Part shown: positions 7,351 to 13,656 of the stretch, in pieces
How the letters are laid out: every line of letters starts with the position of its first letter
Position numbering within the stretch: position 1 is the stretch's first letter
Assembly: GCF_039928515.1 (NCBI RefSeq)
Contig: NZ_JBDSSZ010000197.1
Strand: one strand, 5' to 3'
Length of the DNA: 23,518 bases
Source: Capsulimonas sp039928515
GTDB lineage: Bacteria > Armatimonadota > Armatimonadia > Armatimonadales > Capsulimonadaceae
The notes under the pieces: model-generated
What the model was told of the DNA's origin: nothing
Database searches by the model: none
The model's input: the letters and a program-made list of their open reading frames with translations, nothing else
Translations under genes and position numbers: made by a program

Positions 7351-8296
7351 TGGCGGCAATCTCCTCTGAGCCGGCGACAGCCGCTTCCGAAAGCGTGGGA
7401 GCGGGCGACGCGCCAACAATGGCGCCGACGCCAGGCTCGTCGGCGGGACTGAAGCCGAGCATTTGCAGCAGCGATCCCAGCGTGTCGGGCAGGTCTTTGC
7501 GCGCGACGATCTGATCGATCTGGCCGTGGGACAGCTGCCACTCGGCGGTCTGATATCCTTCGGGCGCCTTTTGCGAGGACGCCTGCGCGGAAACGCGCGC
7601 TCCGGCGAAGCCGATCAAGGCGCCAGGCTCAGCGAGCGTGATGTCGCCCAGCGATGCATAGGACGCCAGGACACCGGCCATGGTGGCGTCGGTCATCACA
7701 ACGACATAGGGGATATTGGCGGCGGCGAGGCGCGCGGCGGCGGCGGAGGTCTTCGCCATCTGCATCAGCGACAGAAGGCCCTCCTGCATTCGTGCGCCGC
7801 CCGAGGCGGTGAAGATCACGACCGGAGCGCGGCGCGCGGCGCCTTCTTCCAGAGCGCGCACGATCTTTTCACCGGCGACCGACCCCATGGACGCCGCCAT
7901 GAAGCTGAAATCCGCAACGGCCAGCACCACGGGAACGCCTTGGACGGACGCCACGCCGACACGGATACCGTCATGCATGCCAGTCGCCGCGATTCCCTTA
8001 TCCAATTTCGATTGGTAATCGGGAAAGCGCAGTGGGTCCACCGATCGCAGGTTTTCGTGCAGCGGCGCGAAGCTGTCTTCGTCCACCGTGTAACGAATCC
8101 GCTCGTCGGCGGAAAGCTTATGGTGAAAGCCGCAATGGGTGCAGACTTTTAAATTTTTCTCGAAGTCCGAGGTGAAGATGATCTCGCCGCATTTCACGCA
8201 TTTGGTCGCGACCCCATCCGGAATCGCCGCCGCGCCATGCGACGCGCGCGCCTGCGTAAACTGAGACCTTCGCCCGAACCAGCCGTTAGACGCCAT
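7343..8296 (-). CDS. accD: Acetyl-CoA carboxylase carboxyltransferase subunit beta
   Basis: The beta subunit of acetyl-CoA carboxyltransferase, 317 residues. A four-cysteine zinc ribbon is complete: Cys33, Cys36 (CVKC) and Cys52, Cys55 (CTHC). It is followed by the crotonase-like core with FTASGGARMQEGLLSLMQMA, VVMTDATMAGVLASYASLGD and PGALIGFAGARV. The C-terminal 40 residues are Ala/Pro-rich and extend past the usual end. I chose the ATG at 8296 (MASNGWFGRRSQF) over the open frame up to 8410, because the latter would run across the promoter; GAGGACGGAAG precedes the chosen start. accD is the first gene of an accD-accA pair, with hisS further downstream. No accB or accC is present in the window. 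Confidence 0.96.
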   Translation of the reverse strand: MASNGWFGRRSQFTQARASHGAAAIPDGVATKCVKCGEIIFTSDFEKNLKVCTHCGFHHKLSADERIRYTVDEDSFAPLHENLRSVDPLRFPDYQSKLDKGIAATGMHDGIRVGVASVQGVPVVLAVADFSFMAASMGSVAGEKIVRALEEGAARRAPVVIFTASGGARMQEGLLSLMQMAKTSAAAARLAAANIPYVVVMTDATMAGVLASYASLGDITLAEPGALIGFAGARVSAQASSQKAPEGYQTAEWQLSHGQIDQIVARKDLPDTLGSLLQMLGFSPADEPGVGAIVGASPAPTLSEAAVAGSEEIAAIG

Positions 8297-8345
8297 ACTT
8301 CCGTCCTCACATCGTCCGTTTCGATTGTTACTTGGAAACGCGTGC

Positions 8346-8375
8346 ATTATACCCCCTAGACCGCCCAAACGTGAA
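8346..8375 (-). promoter_or_regulatory. Predicted sigma70 promoter for accD-accA
   Basis: On the minus strand, TATAAT (8351-8346) is a perfect -10 element and TTCACG (8375-8370) a four-of-six -35 element, with an 18-nt spacer. Transcription would begin near 8339, leaving a leader of about 40 nt before the accD ATG at 8296. Confidence 0.65.
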
Positions 8376-8421
8376 GAATGTTCGAGCAAGGGGGCATACG
8401 GTGAGGTCAAGTAAGCCGGAA

Positions 8422-8613
8422 TCAGCGTGTCGTGAACAGCAGTTCGGGACGGTCTGGGGATGGGTTAAACGGGCGTGTATCGATCGTGCGCATCTGCCGC
8501 ACCGGATGACGCCGCGAGGTCATCCGGTGGGGGAGATGCGCCCAGACGCAGAACGCGCCGATGCAGCCGACAGAGAGCGCAAAATAGTAACCGTAAAAAC
8601 GCCGAGGGCGCAT
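8422..8613 (-). CDS. Possible small membrane peptide, 63 residues
   Basis: A short reading frame whose start is preceded by a strong ribosome site: GGAGGAGA on the minus strand ends 7 nt before the ATG at 8613. The predicted product begins with a basic tip and one hydrophobic segment (residues about 7-26, YGYYFALSVGCIGAFCVWAH), then a basic, proline-rich tail. This is the shape of a small single-pass membrane protein. The middle of the frame is encoded by the imperfect palindrome at 8488-8541, which gives the unusual HLPHRMTSRRHPVRQMR stretch. It fills the gap between the LacI-type gene and accD, which would otherwise be 413 bp empty. No family was recognised. It could still be a chance frame; the ribosome site and hydrophobic N-terminus are the only support. 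Confidence 0.42.
   Translation of the reverse strand: MRPRRFYGYYFALSVGCIGAFCVWAHLPHRMTSRRHPVRQMRTIDTRPFNPSPDRPELLFTTR
8488..8541. repeat. 23-bp imperfect inverted repeat with 8-nt loop
   Basis: Arms 8488-8510 and 8519-8541 match over 23 bp with two mismatches, around the loop GCCGCGAG. There is no T-run on either side, so it is not an ordinary intrinsic terminator. It lies inside the small reading frame at 8422-8613 and upstream of the accD promoter. It may be a mobile or REP-like hairpin, or a structured element of the small transcript. Confidence 0.75.
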
Positions 8614-8709
8614 AAAAAATTCTCCTCCGTTCGCTTGTTATTTTCTTCGGCGAATAGAGGAGAATGGCTTACCGGCAGAGTTGCCGGGTTGCGTAGATTT
8701 TGCGAAAAA

Positions 8710-9846
8710 TCAGACGCTGAGAAGCTCGGCGGTCCGTCGCTCCCGGCGAACAGGCGCGGGCTTGGGCGCGATTTTTGAGGATTTCCGGACAGACAGAGTC
8801 GCCGGATAAACAGTCGTCGCAATCGACGCTTCCGGGTCCGACAGGCGCCGCAGGATCATATGCCCGGCAGTCGCGCCGATTGCCTCGAAGTCCTGAGCCA
8901 TTGATGTCAGCTCCAGCCCGTCGAGGCCCGGCTGCACGACGTCATCGAAACCGACCAGCGCCACGTCCTCGGGAACACGCAGCCCCAGCTGGCGCAGCTC
9001 GGCATAGATGGGCGGCGCCCAGAAGTCGGCGAGGAGAAAGATCGCGGTAGGCGCATTGGGAGAAGTAAATACCTGACGGATCAAATCGCTGTTCAGACGG
9101 CGGCCACTGTCCAAGGCGAGCAGGATATGGCGGGGATCGACTTCCAGGCCGGCATCGGTGATCGCCTGCTGATAACCGCGCAGGCGGCCGATGGCGGCGT
9201 CAGTCGTCTCCAGACGCGTCAGGTGCGCGATCCGCTTATGCCCCTGCTCGATCAAATGCTTCGTCGCTTCGTAAGCGCCTAAGTAATTGTCGGTGCCGAC
9301 GAAGTCCAGCTCAACGCCCACCACGCGGCGGTCGATTGCAACCACCGGCATTTCATTGCGCACTTCCTGAATGAGCGGGACATTGGCCGTGCCGCCCTCA
9401 TGCCAGAGAACGACGCCCGCGAAGCGATTGTCGCGAGCGTACTGCAAACCCTCGGCTTCTTTTTCAGCCGCCTTGGTATAAGAATCGGCGTAGGTATCCA
9501 GAACCAGGGGATGGTACCCCTCCTGAGACAGCACCGAGTTCACGCCGTAAAAGATATCCGTGAAGAGACTGCCGCCGAAACGGCGTCCGAGAAGGAGCCC
9601 GACGAGGTGAGATTCGCGCAGTCCGCCGGAGCGGTGCGCGGTGATGGAAGGTTTGCGGATCGACGGCGCGTTCCGGTGCTTGGCGACATAGCCAAGCTCC
9701 TCAGCGGCGGCGATCACATTGCGACGCGTGCTTTCAGAAACAAAAATCCCATTTTGTCTGCCATTGAGAATGGTGGAGACTACGGACTGCGACACGTGCG
9801 CTTGTTCTGCTACGTCTTTGAGCGTTACGGCTTTGTGTGCTGACAT
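8710..9846 (-). CDS. LacI-family transcriptional regulator
   Basis: A 378-residue DNA-binding repressor or activator of the LacI/GalR family. Residues 7-27 are the helix-turn-helix (TLKDVAEQAHVSQSVVSTIL), followed by the linker region with SESTRRNVIAAAEELGYV. Residues 80-350 form the periplasmic-binding-protein-like effector domain, with HLVGLLLGRRFGGSLFTDI, VVAIDRRV, GTDNYLGAYEATKHLIEQGH and VALVGFDDV. The effector is probably a sugar (family knowledge). An insert of about 15 residues (RNAPSIRKPSITAHR) lengthens the hinge-to-core link. The C-terminus carries an extra basic tail (APKPAPVRRERRTAELL). No transport or sugar catabolism genes are adjacent, so its target is unclear; the palindrome just upstream suggests autoregulation. 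Confidence 0.94.
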   Translation of the reverse strand: MSAHKAVTLKDVAEQAHVSQSVVSTILNGRQNGIFVSESTRRNVIAAAEELGYVAKHRNAPSIRKPSITAHRSGGLRESHLVGLLLGRRFGGSLFTDIFYGVNSVLSQEGYHPLVLDTYADSYTKAAEKEAEGLQYARDNRFAGVVLWHEGGTANVPLIQEVRNEMPVVAIDRRVVGVELDFVGTDNYLGAYEATKHLIEQGHKRIAHLTRLETTDAAIGRLRGYQQAITDAGLEVDPRHILLALDSGRRLNSDLIRQVFTSPNAPTAIFLLADFWAPPIYAELRQLGLRVPEDVALVGFDDVVQPGLDGLELTSMAQDFEAIGATAGHMILRRLSDPEASIATTVYPATLSVRKSSKIAPKPAPVRRERRTAELLSV

Positions 9847-9881
9847 ACCCTTTTTATCCCCATAAAACTCTGCGGTTCTTT

Positions 9882-9930
9882 ATATAAATTTTATATGAAG
9901 ATGCTACCCTATTCCAAATAATTTTGTCAA
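9882..9930 (-). promoter_or_regulatory. AT-rich promoter and palindrome upstream of the LacI-family gene
   Basis: On the minus strand, TTGACA (9930-9925) is followed after 18 nt by TAGCAT (9906-9901), a plausible promoter. Downstream of it, ATATAAA-T-TTTATAT (9882-9896) is a perfect 7-bp inverted repeat around one base, placed where a repressor would block transcription. A second AT inverted repeat, AATAATTTT/AAAATTATT (9917-9925 and 9937-9945), overlaps the -35 and lies directly after the deacetylase stop; it may act as a weak terminator or second site. The region is sharply AT-rich against its surroundings. Confidence 0.5.
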
Positions 9931-9946
9931 TATTATAAAATTATTA

Positions 9947-10729
9947 TCAAGCAGGCCGCTGAGCGTGGAGATGCTCCAGCATCTGAGATACCGTCACAAA
10001 CCGGTATCCTCGCGCGCGCAAACCATCGATAATTTGCGGGAGCGCGGCGAGCGTGCCGGGAGTGTCCTGATGCAGAATGATGATGGACCCAGCCTCGGTC
10101 CGGTCCAAAATACGCTGCGCGATATAGGAGGCGGGCTGCTGGTCATAGTCGCGCGCGCCGCAGGTCCAGGAAACTGTCACGTAGCCAAGCGCTTTGGCGG
10201 TGGCAAGCGTCTGGTCATTGTATTGGACGCCGGGCGGGCGCAGTAAGTTCGTTTTCTTGCCGGTGACTTTTTCGACATTCGCCGCGCAGAACCGAATTTC
10301 GTTGGCGATCTCGTGAGGCTTGAGCGTATCGAGCCGCTGGTGGTCGTAGGTGTGGTTTTGGATTTCGAAGCCGAGACTGTCTATTTTCTTAATCACCTCG
10401 GGATATTGCTTCACGCGAATGCCCACGACAAAGAACGTGGCGGCGACCCCCTTGTCGTGCAGCATTTGCGCGATCTGCGGACCGTAGCGCGGGTCCGGCC
10501 CGTCATCGATCGTCAGCGCCACCTCCGGCAGGTTCGGATCGCCGTGCTCTAGCAGCGCCGTTTGCGGATCGTATCGATCCAGTCCGCGCGCGTGCCGGAC
10601 CCAATAAGCAGGGTTCAGCGCACGCTCGATCGGTATGGTGCGGTGGCGATTCCAAAAAGAAAGAACGCCTCCTACAAAAACGAGAGCGGCGGCTCCAACG
10701 GCGATGCGGCGGCGATTTCGGATCATCAT
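9947..10729 (-). CDS. Membrane-anchored polysaccharide deacetylase (NodB domain)
   Basis: A 260-residue carbohydrate esterase family 4 enzyme that removes acetyl groups from N-acetylated glycans such as peptidoglycan or chitin-like polymers. An N-terminal hydrophobic segment (residues 10-26) after RNRRR should anchor or export it. The NodB motifs are all present: TIDDGP with Asp75 (base) and Asp76 (metal), NHTYDH with metal ligands His126 and His130, LRPPG at 163-167, SWTCGARDYD, and IIILHQD with His220. The metal triad is thus intact and the protein is likely active. The substrate is not determined by sequence. The two ATG codons at 10729 and 10726 are equivalent candidates. A TATAAT (minus strand, 10794-10789) lies about 60 bp upstream. 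The gene is transcribed away from the heat-shock operon. Confidence 0.93.
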   Translation of the reverse strand: MMIRNRRRIAVGAAALVFVGGVLSFWNRHRTIPIERALNPAYWVRHARGLDRYDPQTALLEHGDPNLPEVALTIDDGPDPRYGPQIAQMLHDKGVAATFFVVGIRVKQYPEVIKKIDSLGFEIQNHTYDHQRLDTLKPHEIANEIRFCAANVEKVTGKKTNLLRPPGVQYNDQTLATAKALGYVTVSWTCGARDYDQQPASYIAQRILDRTEAGSIIILHQDTPGTLAALPQIIDGLRARGYRFVTVSQMLEHLHAQRPA

Positions 10730-10788
10730 TTCGGAAACAAGCGAGCTTTCTGACGCGTGGTAGGTCCATGGAGGGCCTTAATCTGATC

Positions 10789-10794
10789 ATTATA
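10789..10794 (-). promoter_or_regulatory. Possible -10 element for the deacetylase gene
   Basis: TATAAT on the minus strand, about 60 bp upstream of the deacetylase start. No good -35 hexamer is found at 16-18 nt spacing, so the call rests on the -10 and on the divergent gene layout only. Confidence 0.35.
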
Positions 10795-10825
10795 CGCGAT
10801 AACAGACGTTCTTTTTCCTTCGCGC

Positions 10826-10855
10826 TTGACGAATGGGGGGACTTAAGTCTATAAT
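10826..10855 (+). promoter_or_regulatory. Strong predicted sigma70 promoter of the hspR-rpoZ-dnaK operon
   Basis: TTGACG (10826-10831), an 18-nt spacer and TATAAT (10850-10855) form the best promoter in the window. The start of transcription is expected near 10862, about 70 nt before the hspR-like ATG. The spacer holds ACTTAAGT (10841-10848), a self-complementary octamer. CTTGACG at 10825 and ACTTAAG at 10841 resemble the two halves of the HspR box (CTTGAGT-N7-ACTCAAG) but are separated by 9 instead of 7 bases. No CIRCE element is visible. Confidence 0.8.
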
Positions 10856-10930
10856 AAGGCGCGGGATAGGCGCAAGAGCGCCTGACCCAAATCAGAGTAA
10901 AGTGTGGTTACTCCCCCAGGAAAGTAAGCG

Positions 10931-11251
10931 ATGTCTGTCACGCAGAGCGACCCGGTCGATCACGACATGGCGGACGAGCCGGTTTATGTGATCAGCGTCG
11001 CCGCAAAGCTGGCCGGCCTTCCAAGTTGGACTCTGCGTGTCCTTGATAAGGAAGGCGTCGTTTGCCCTCAGCGTACGGAAAAAGACCGAAGGCTCTATTC
11101 CGACCGCGACATCGCTAAGCTCGCCCGCGTACGTTACCTCACGGAAGAGCGTGGAGTGAACATCAACGGAGTGAAGCTGATCCTGGAGATGGAGAACAAT
11201 AGTACTGGACGGTCGGAACTCGGCAGGTTCGGCGAAGGAGAACAAAGTTGA
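10931..11251 (+). CDS. hspR: HspR-like MerR-family heat-shock repressor
   Basis: A 106-residue MerR-type DNA-binding protein. After a variable 17-residue start comes YVISVAAKLAGLPSWTLRVL, the helix-turn-helix in HspR form, then EGVVCPQRTEKDRRLYSDRD (wing) and YLTEERGVNINGVKLILEME. The G-V-N-x-x-G-V-K-x-I-L-E segment is a hallmark of HspR over other MerR proteins. HspR represses dnaK operons in actinobacteria and some other groups, using DnaK as co-repressor (known for the family). Its place as first gene of the dnaK operon supports autoregulation. AGGAAAG (10918-10924) is the ribosome site for the ATG at 10931. There is no long effector domain, as expected for HspR. Its stop codon overlaps the TTG start of the next gene. 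Confidence 0.85.
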   Translation: MSVTQSDPVDHDMADEPVYVISVAAKLAGLPSWTLRVLDKEGVVCPQRTEKDRRLYSDRDIAKLARVRYLTEERGVNINGVKLILEMENNSTGRSELGRFGEGEQS

Positions 11252-11574
11252 TTTACCCCTCGGCAGACACCATCGAAGATATGGTGGGCAGCCGCTATTC
11301 GCTGGTCGTCATCGCCGCCAAACGCGCGAAGCAGATCAAAGAAGGCGCTCCCATTCTCATCGAAACGGCTTCCACCAATCCATTGACGATCGCATTGGAG
11401 GAAATCGCCGCGGGTAAGGTTACCGCAAGCGCGCCGGAGCTTACTCCGACACCCAAGCCCGCCGACCAGGACGGAGAGCTCGCTCCGCGCGGCGCCAACT
11501 CCGCCGGCAGCGAAACCGCAGTCGCCGCGACCGGTGAGGACGCCGGCGCAAACGACGAACACACCACAGCTTAA
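11248..11574 (+). CDS. rpoZ: RNA polymerase omega subunit-like protein with acidic tail
   Basis: A 108-residue protein whose first 58 residues match the omega subunit: MVGSRYSLVVIAAKRAKQI carries the R-Y-x-L-V-x-x-A-A-K-R-A-x-Q core, and PLTIALEEIAAGKV matches the A-L-x-E-I-x-x-G-K-V end. Omega binds the beta-prime subunit and helps assemble RNA polymerase. The remaining 50 residues are a low-complexity Ala/Pro/Thr/Glu tail not found in most omegas. The TTG start (11248) overlaps the hspR stop (TTGA) and has an ideal AAGGAG site 7 nt upstream, so the two are translationally coupled. An ATG start is not available at the family N-terminus. A location between hspR and dnaK is unusual, as rpoZ more often lies beside gmk or spoT. 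Whether this is the cell's only omega is unknown. Confidence 0.82.
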   Translation: MIYPSADTIEDMVGSRYSLVVIAAKRAKQIKEGAPILIETASTNPLTIALEEIAAGKVTASAPELTPTPKPADQDGELAPRGANSAGSETAVAATGEDAGANDEHTTA

Positions 11575-11583
11575 GGAACGATC

Positions 11584-13473
11584 ATGGCGAAATCAGTTGG
11601 CATCGACTTGGGTACCACCAACTCGGTCGTGGCCGCGATCGACGAGTCCGGCTCCCCCATCGTTATCACGCTTGCCGAAGGCAGCCGCCTTTGCCCCTCG
11701 GTCGTTGGCATATCCAAAGCCGGCGAGCGATTGGTAGGACAGCTTGCGAAACGTCAGGCGATCACGAATCCCGACCGCACGATCTCTTCCATCAAGCGGC
11801 AGATGGGCACGAAGCATCGTGTCACCATCGACGACCGCGAGTACTCACCCGAAGAGATCTCGGCCATGATCCTGCAGAAGCTGCGCGCCGACACTGAGGT
11901 GTTCCTGGGCGACGTGATTTCTGAATGCGTCATCACCGTCCCCGCCTACTTCTCCAACGCCCAGCGTGAAGCGACGAAAGCCGCCGGCCAGATCGCCGGC
12001 ATCAACATCGTCCGCATCATCAACGAGCCGACCGCAGCCGCGCTCGCTTACGGCCAGGACAAGTCCGAGGAGCAGATCGTCCTCGTATGGGACCTTGGCG
12101 GCGGCACCTTCGACGTCTCCATTCTGGAGCTCGCCGGCGGCGTCTTTGAAGTCCGCGCAACCTCAGGCGACACCCATCTGGGCGGCGACGACTGGGACGT
12201 GCGGATCATGGACTGGCTCGCGACCGAGTTCAAGAAGCAGACCGGCGTTGATCTCACCAAGGACCGCATGGCGATGCAGCGCCTTAAGGAAGCGGCGGAG
12301 AAGGCGAAGGTCGAACTTTCGACCGTCTTCACCACCAACATCAACCTGCCCTTTATCTCCTCAACCGAGGACGGCCCCGCCCACCTGGAGATGTCGCTGA
12401 CGCGCACCCAACTGGAGGAGCTGACCAAGGATCTGATCGAGCGCATGATCGCGCCGACGGAACAGGCGATGGCCGACGCCAAGCTGTCCACGGCGGACAT
12501 CGAAAAGGTCCTGCTAGTCGGCGGCATGACACGCATGCCGCTGGTGCAGGAAACCGTCAAGAACATGTTCGGCAAGGAGCCGCATAAGGGCATCAACCCG
12601 GATGAGATCGTCGCGCAGGGCGCCGCGATCCAGGCGGGTATCCTCGGCGGCCACGTCACCGACATCGTTCTCCTGGACGTCACGCCCCTTTCGCTGGGCA
12701 TTGAGACGCAGGGCGGAGTGTTCACACGGCTGATCGAGCGCAACACCACCATCCCGACCTCACACTCGCAGCTCTTCACCACGGCGTTCGACAACCAGAC
12801 GGCGGTCGACATCCATGTGCTTCAGGGCGAGCGCGACTTCGCGATCGACAACAAGACGCTCGGCAAGTTCCAGCTCTCGGGTCTCCAGCCAGCCACGCGA
12901 GGCGTCACCAAGATCGAGGTCACCTTCGACATCGACCAGAACGGCATCGTACACGTTTCGGCCAAGGATATCGCGACCGGCAACATGCAGAACGTCACCA
13001 TTACCGCCTCCAGCGGTCTTGGACACGATGAAGTCGAGCGCATGGTCAAGGAAGCGGAACAGTATCGCAAGAAGGACGAGCGGCGGCGAGAAGAGCAGGA
13101 GATCCGCAACAAGGCGGATCAGCAGATCTATCAAGCCGTTCGCATCGGCAAGGACGCGCGCGGCCTTGTCGATCAGTATCTGATCGATACAGTCAATGCG
13201 TCGGCCGCCAAGCTGACCGCAGCGCTCAACAACTTCGACGGCCCTTCGGCGCGTCAGGGTCTGGATGATCTGAACACATCCTTGCTGGCGCTGAGCAAAG
13301 CGTTCTACGAAGCGCGAAGCCGGGCCAATGGCGGCGGCAACGGCTTTGGATCGACTGCGACGCCGGACTTCACGGCGCCGAGTTTCGACGGCCTGGAAGC
13401 GCTCGGCTCCGCTCCCTCCTCGGAAGCCCCGGCCAGCGACGTTACCATCGAAGGCGAATTCCGCGACGTCTAG
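11584..13473 (+). CDS. dnaK: Chaperone protein DnaK (Hsp70)
   Basis: A 629-residue Hsp70 chaperone that binds unfolded proteins in an ATP-driven cycle with DnaJ and GrpE. The nucleotide-binding domain shows GIDLGTTNSVVA at the start, then VPAYFSNAQREATKAAGQIA, IINEPTAAALAYG, WDLGGGTFDVSIL and VLLVGGMTRMPLV. The interdomain linker and substrate-binding domain begin near residue 385 with DVTPLSLGIET. A helical lid follows, then a Gly/Ser/Ala-rich tail ending VTIEGEFRDV, comparable to the usual acidic EEVD-like end. Length is normal. AAGGAACG before the ATG at 11584 is the ribosome site, 9 nt after the omega gene. No grpE or hrcA gene is adjacent, unlike the common hrcA-grpE-dnaK-dnaJ order. Confidence 0.98.
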   Translation: MAKSVGIDLGTTNSVVAAIDESGSPIVITLAEGSRLCPSVVGISKAGERLVGQLAKRQAITNPDRTISSIKRQMGTKHRVTIDDREYSPEEISAMILQKLRADTEVFLGDVISECVITVPAYFSNAQREATKAAGQIAGINIVRIINEPTAAALAYGQDKSEEQIVLVWDLGGGTFDVSILELAGGVFEVRATSGDTHLGGDDWDVRIMDWLATEFKKQTGVDLTKDRMAMQRLKEAAEKAKVELSTVFTTNINLPFISSTEDGPAHLEMSLTRTQLEELTKDLIERMIAPTEQAMADAKLSTADIEKVLLVGGMTRMPLVQETVKNMFGKEPHKGINPDEIVAQGAAIQAGILGGHVTDIVLLDVTPLSLGIETQGGVFTRLIERNTTIPTSHSQLFTTAFDNQTAVDIHVLQGERDFAIDNKTLGKFQLSGLQPATRGVTKIEVTFDIDQNGIVHVSAKDIATGNMQNVTITASSGLGHDEVERMVKEAEQYRKKDERRREEQEIRNKADQQIYQAVRIGKDARGLVDQYLIDTVNASAAKLTAALNNFDGPSARQGLDDLNTSLLALSKAFYEARSRANGGGNGFGSTATPDFTAPSFDGLEALGSAPSSEAPASDVTIEGEFRDV

Positions 13474-13515
13474 TCGGCGCGGACAGTCACTTTCGGACAA
13501 ATAGCAAATAACCAA

Positions 13516-13567
13516 GGACGGGACTCAGCGGCAGACGCATATCGTGTCTTCCGCTGAGTCCTTGTCC
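13516..13567 (+). promoter_or_regulatory. Long hairpin between dnaK and dnaJ
   Basis: A perfect 11-bp stem, GGACTCAGCGG (13521-13531) with CCGCTGAGTCC (13551-13561), continues inward after one mismatch with AGAC/GTCT (13533-13536, 13546-13549) and outward, across a small bulge, with GGAC/GTCC (13516-13519, 13564-13567). The loop is 9 nt. No T-run follows directly (a T-run occurs only at 13585-13591), so it is probably an mRNA processing, stabilising or weak termination element and not a classic terminator. Confidence 0.75.
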
Positions 13568-13598
13568 CATTCAGAGCAAGACCATTTTTTTGAACTCA

Positions 13599-13627
13599 TT
13601 GTTACTCTTCTAATTGTTATTTTTAAT
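13599..13627 (+). promoter_or_regulatory. Possible internal promoter for dnaJ
   Basis: TTGTTA (13599-13604), 17-nt spacer, TTTAAT (13622-13627) in an AT-rich stretch 30 bp before the dnaJ ATG. The hexamers match consensus at four and five of six positions. A leader of about 25 nt would result. Confidence 0.45.
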
Positions 13628-13656
13628 TTTCGGACGCGCTTTCTCGTAATGGAACT

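Noticed and set aside
10730..10930. CIRCE element before the dnaK operon
   Set aside because: No TTAGCACTC-N9-GAGTGCTAA or close variant is present; the operon has an HspR-type repressor instead of HrcA.
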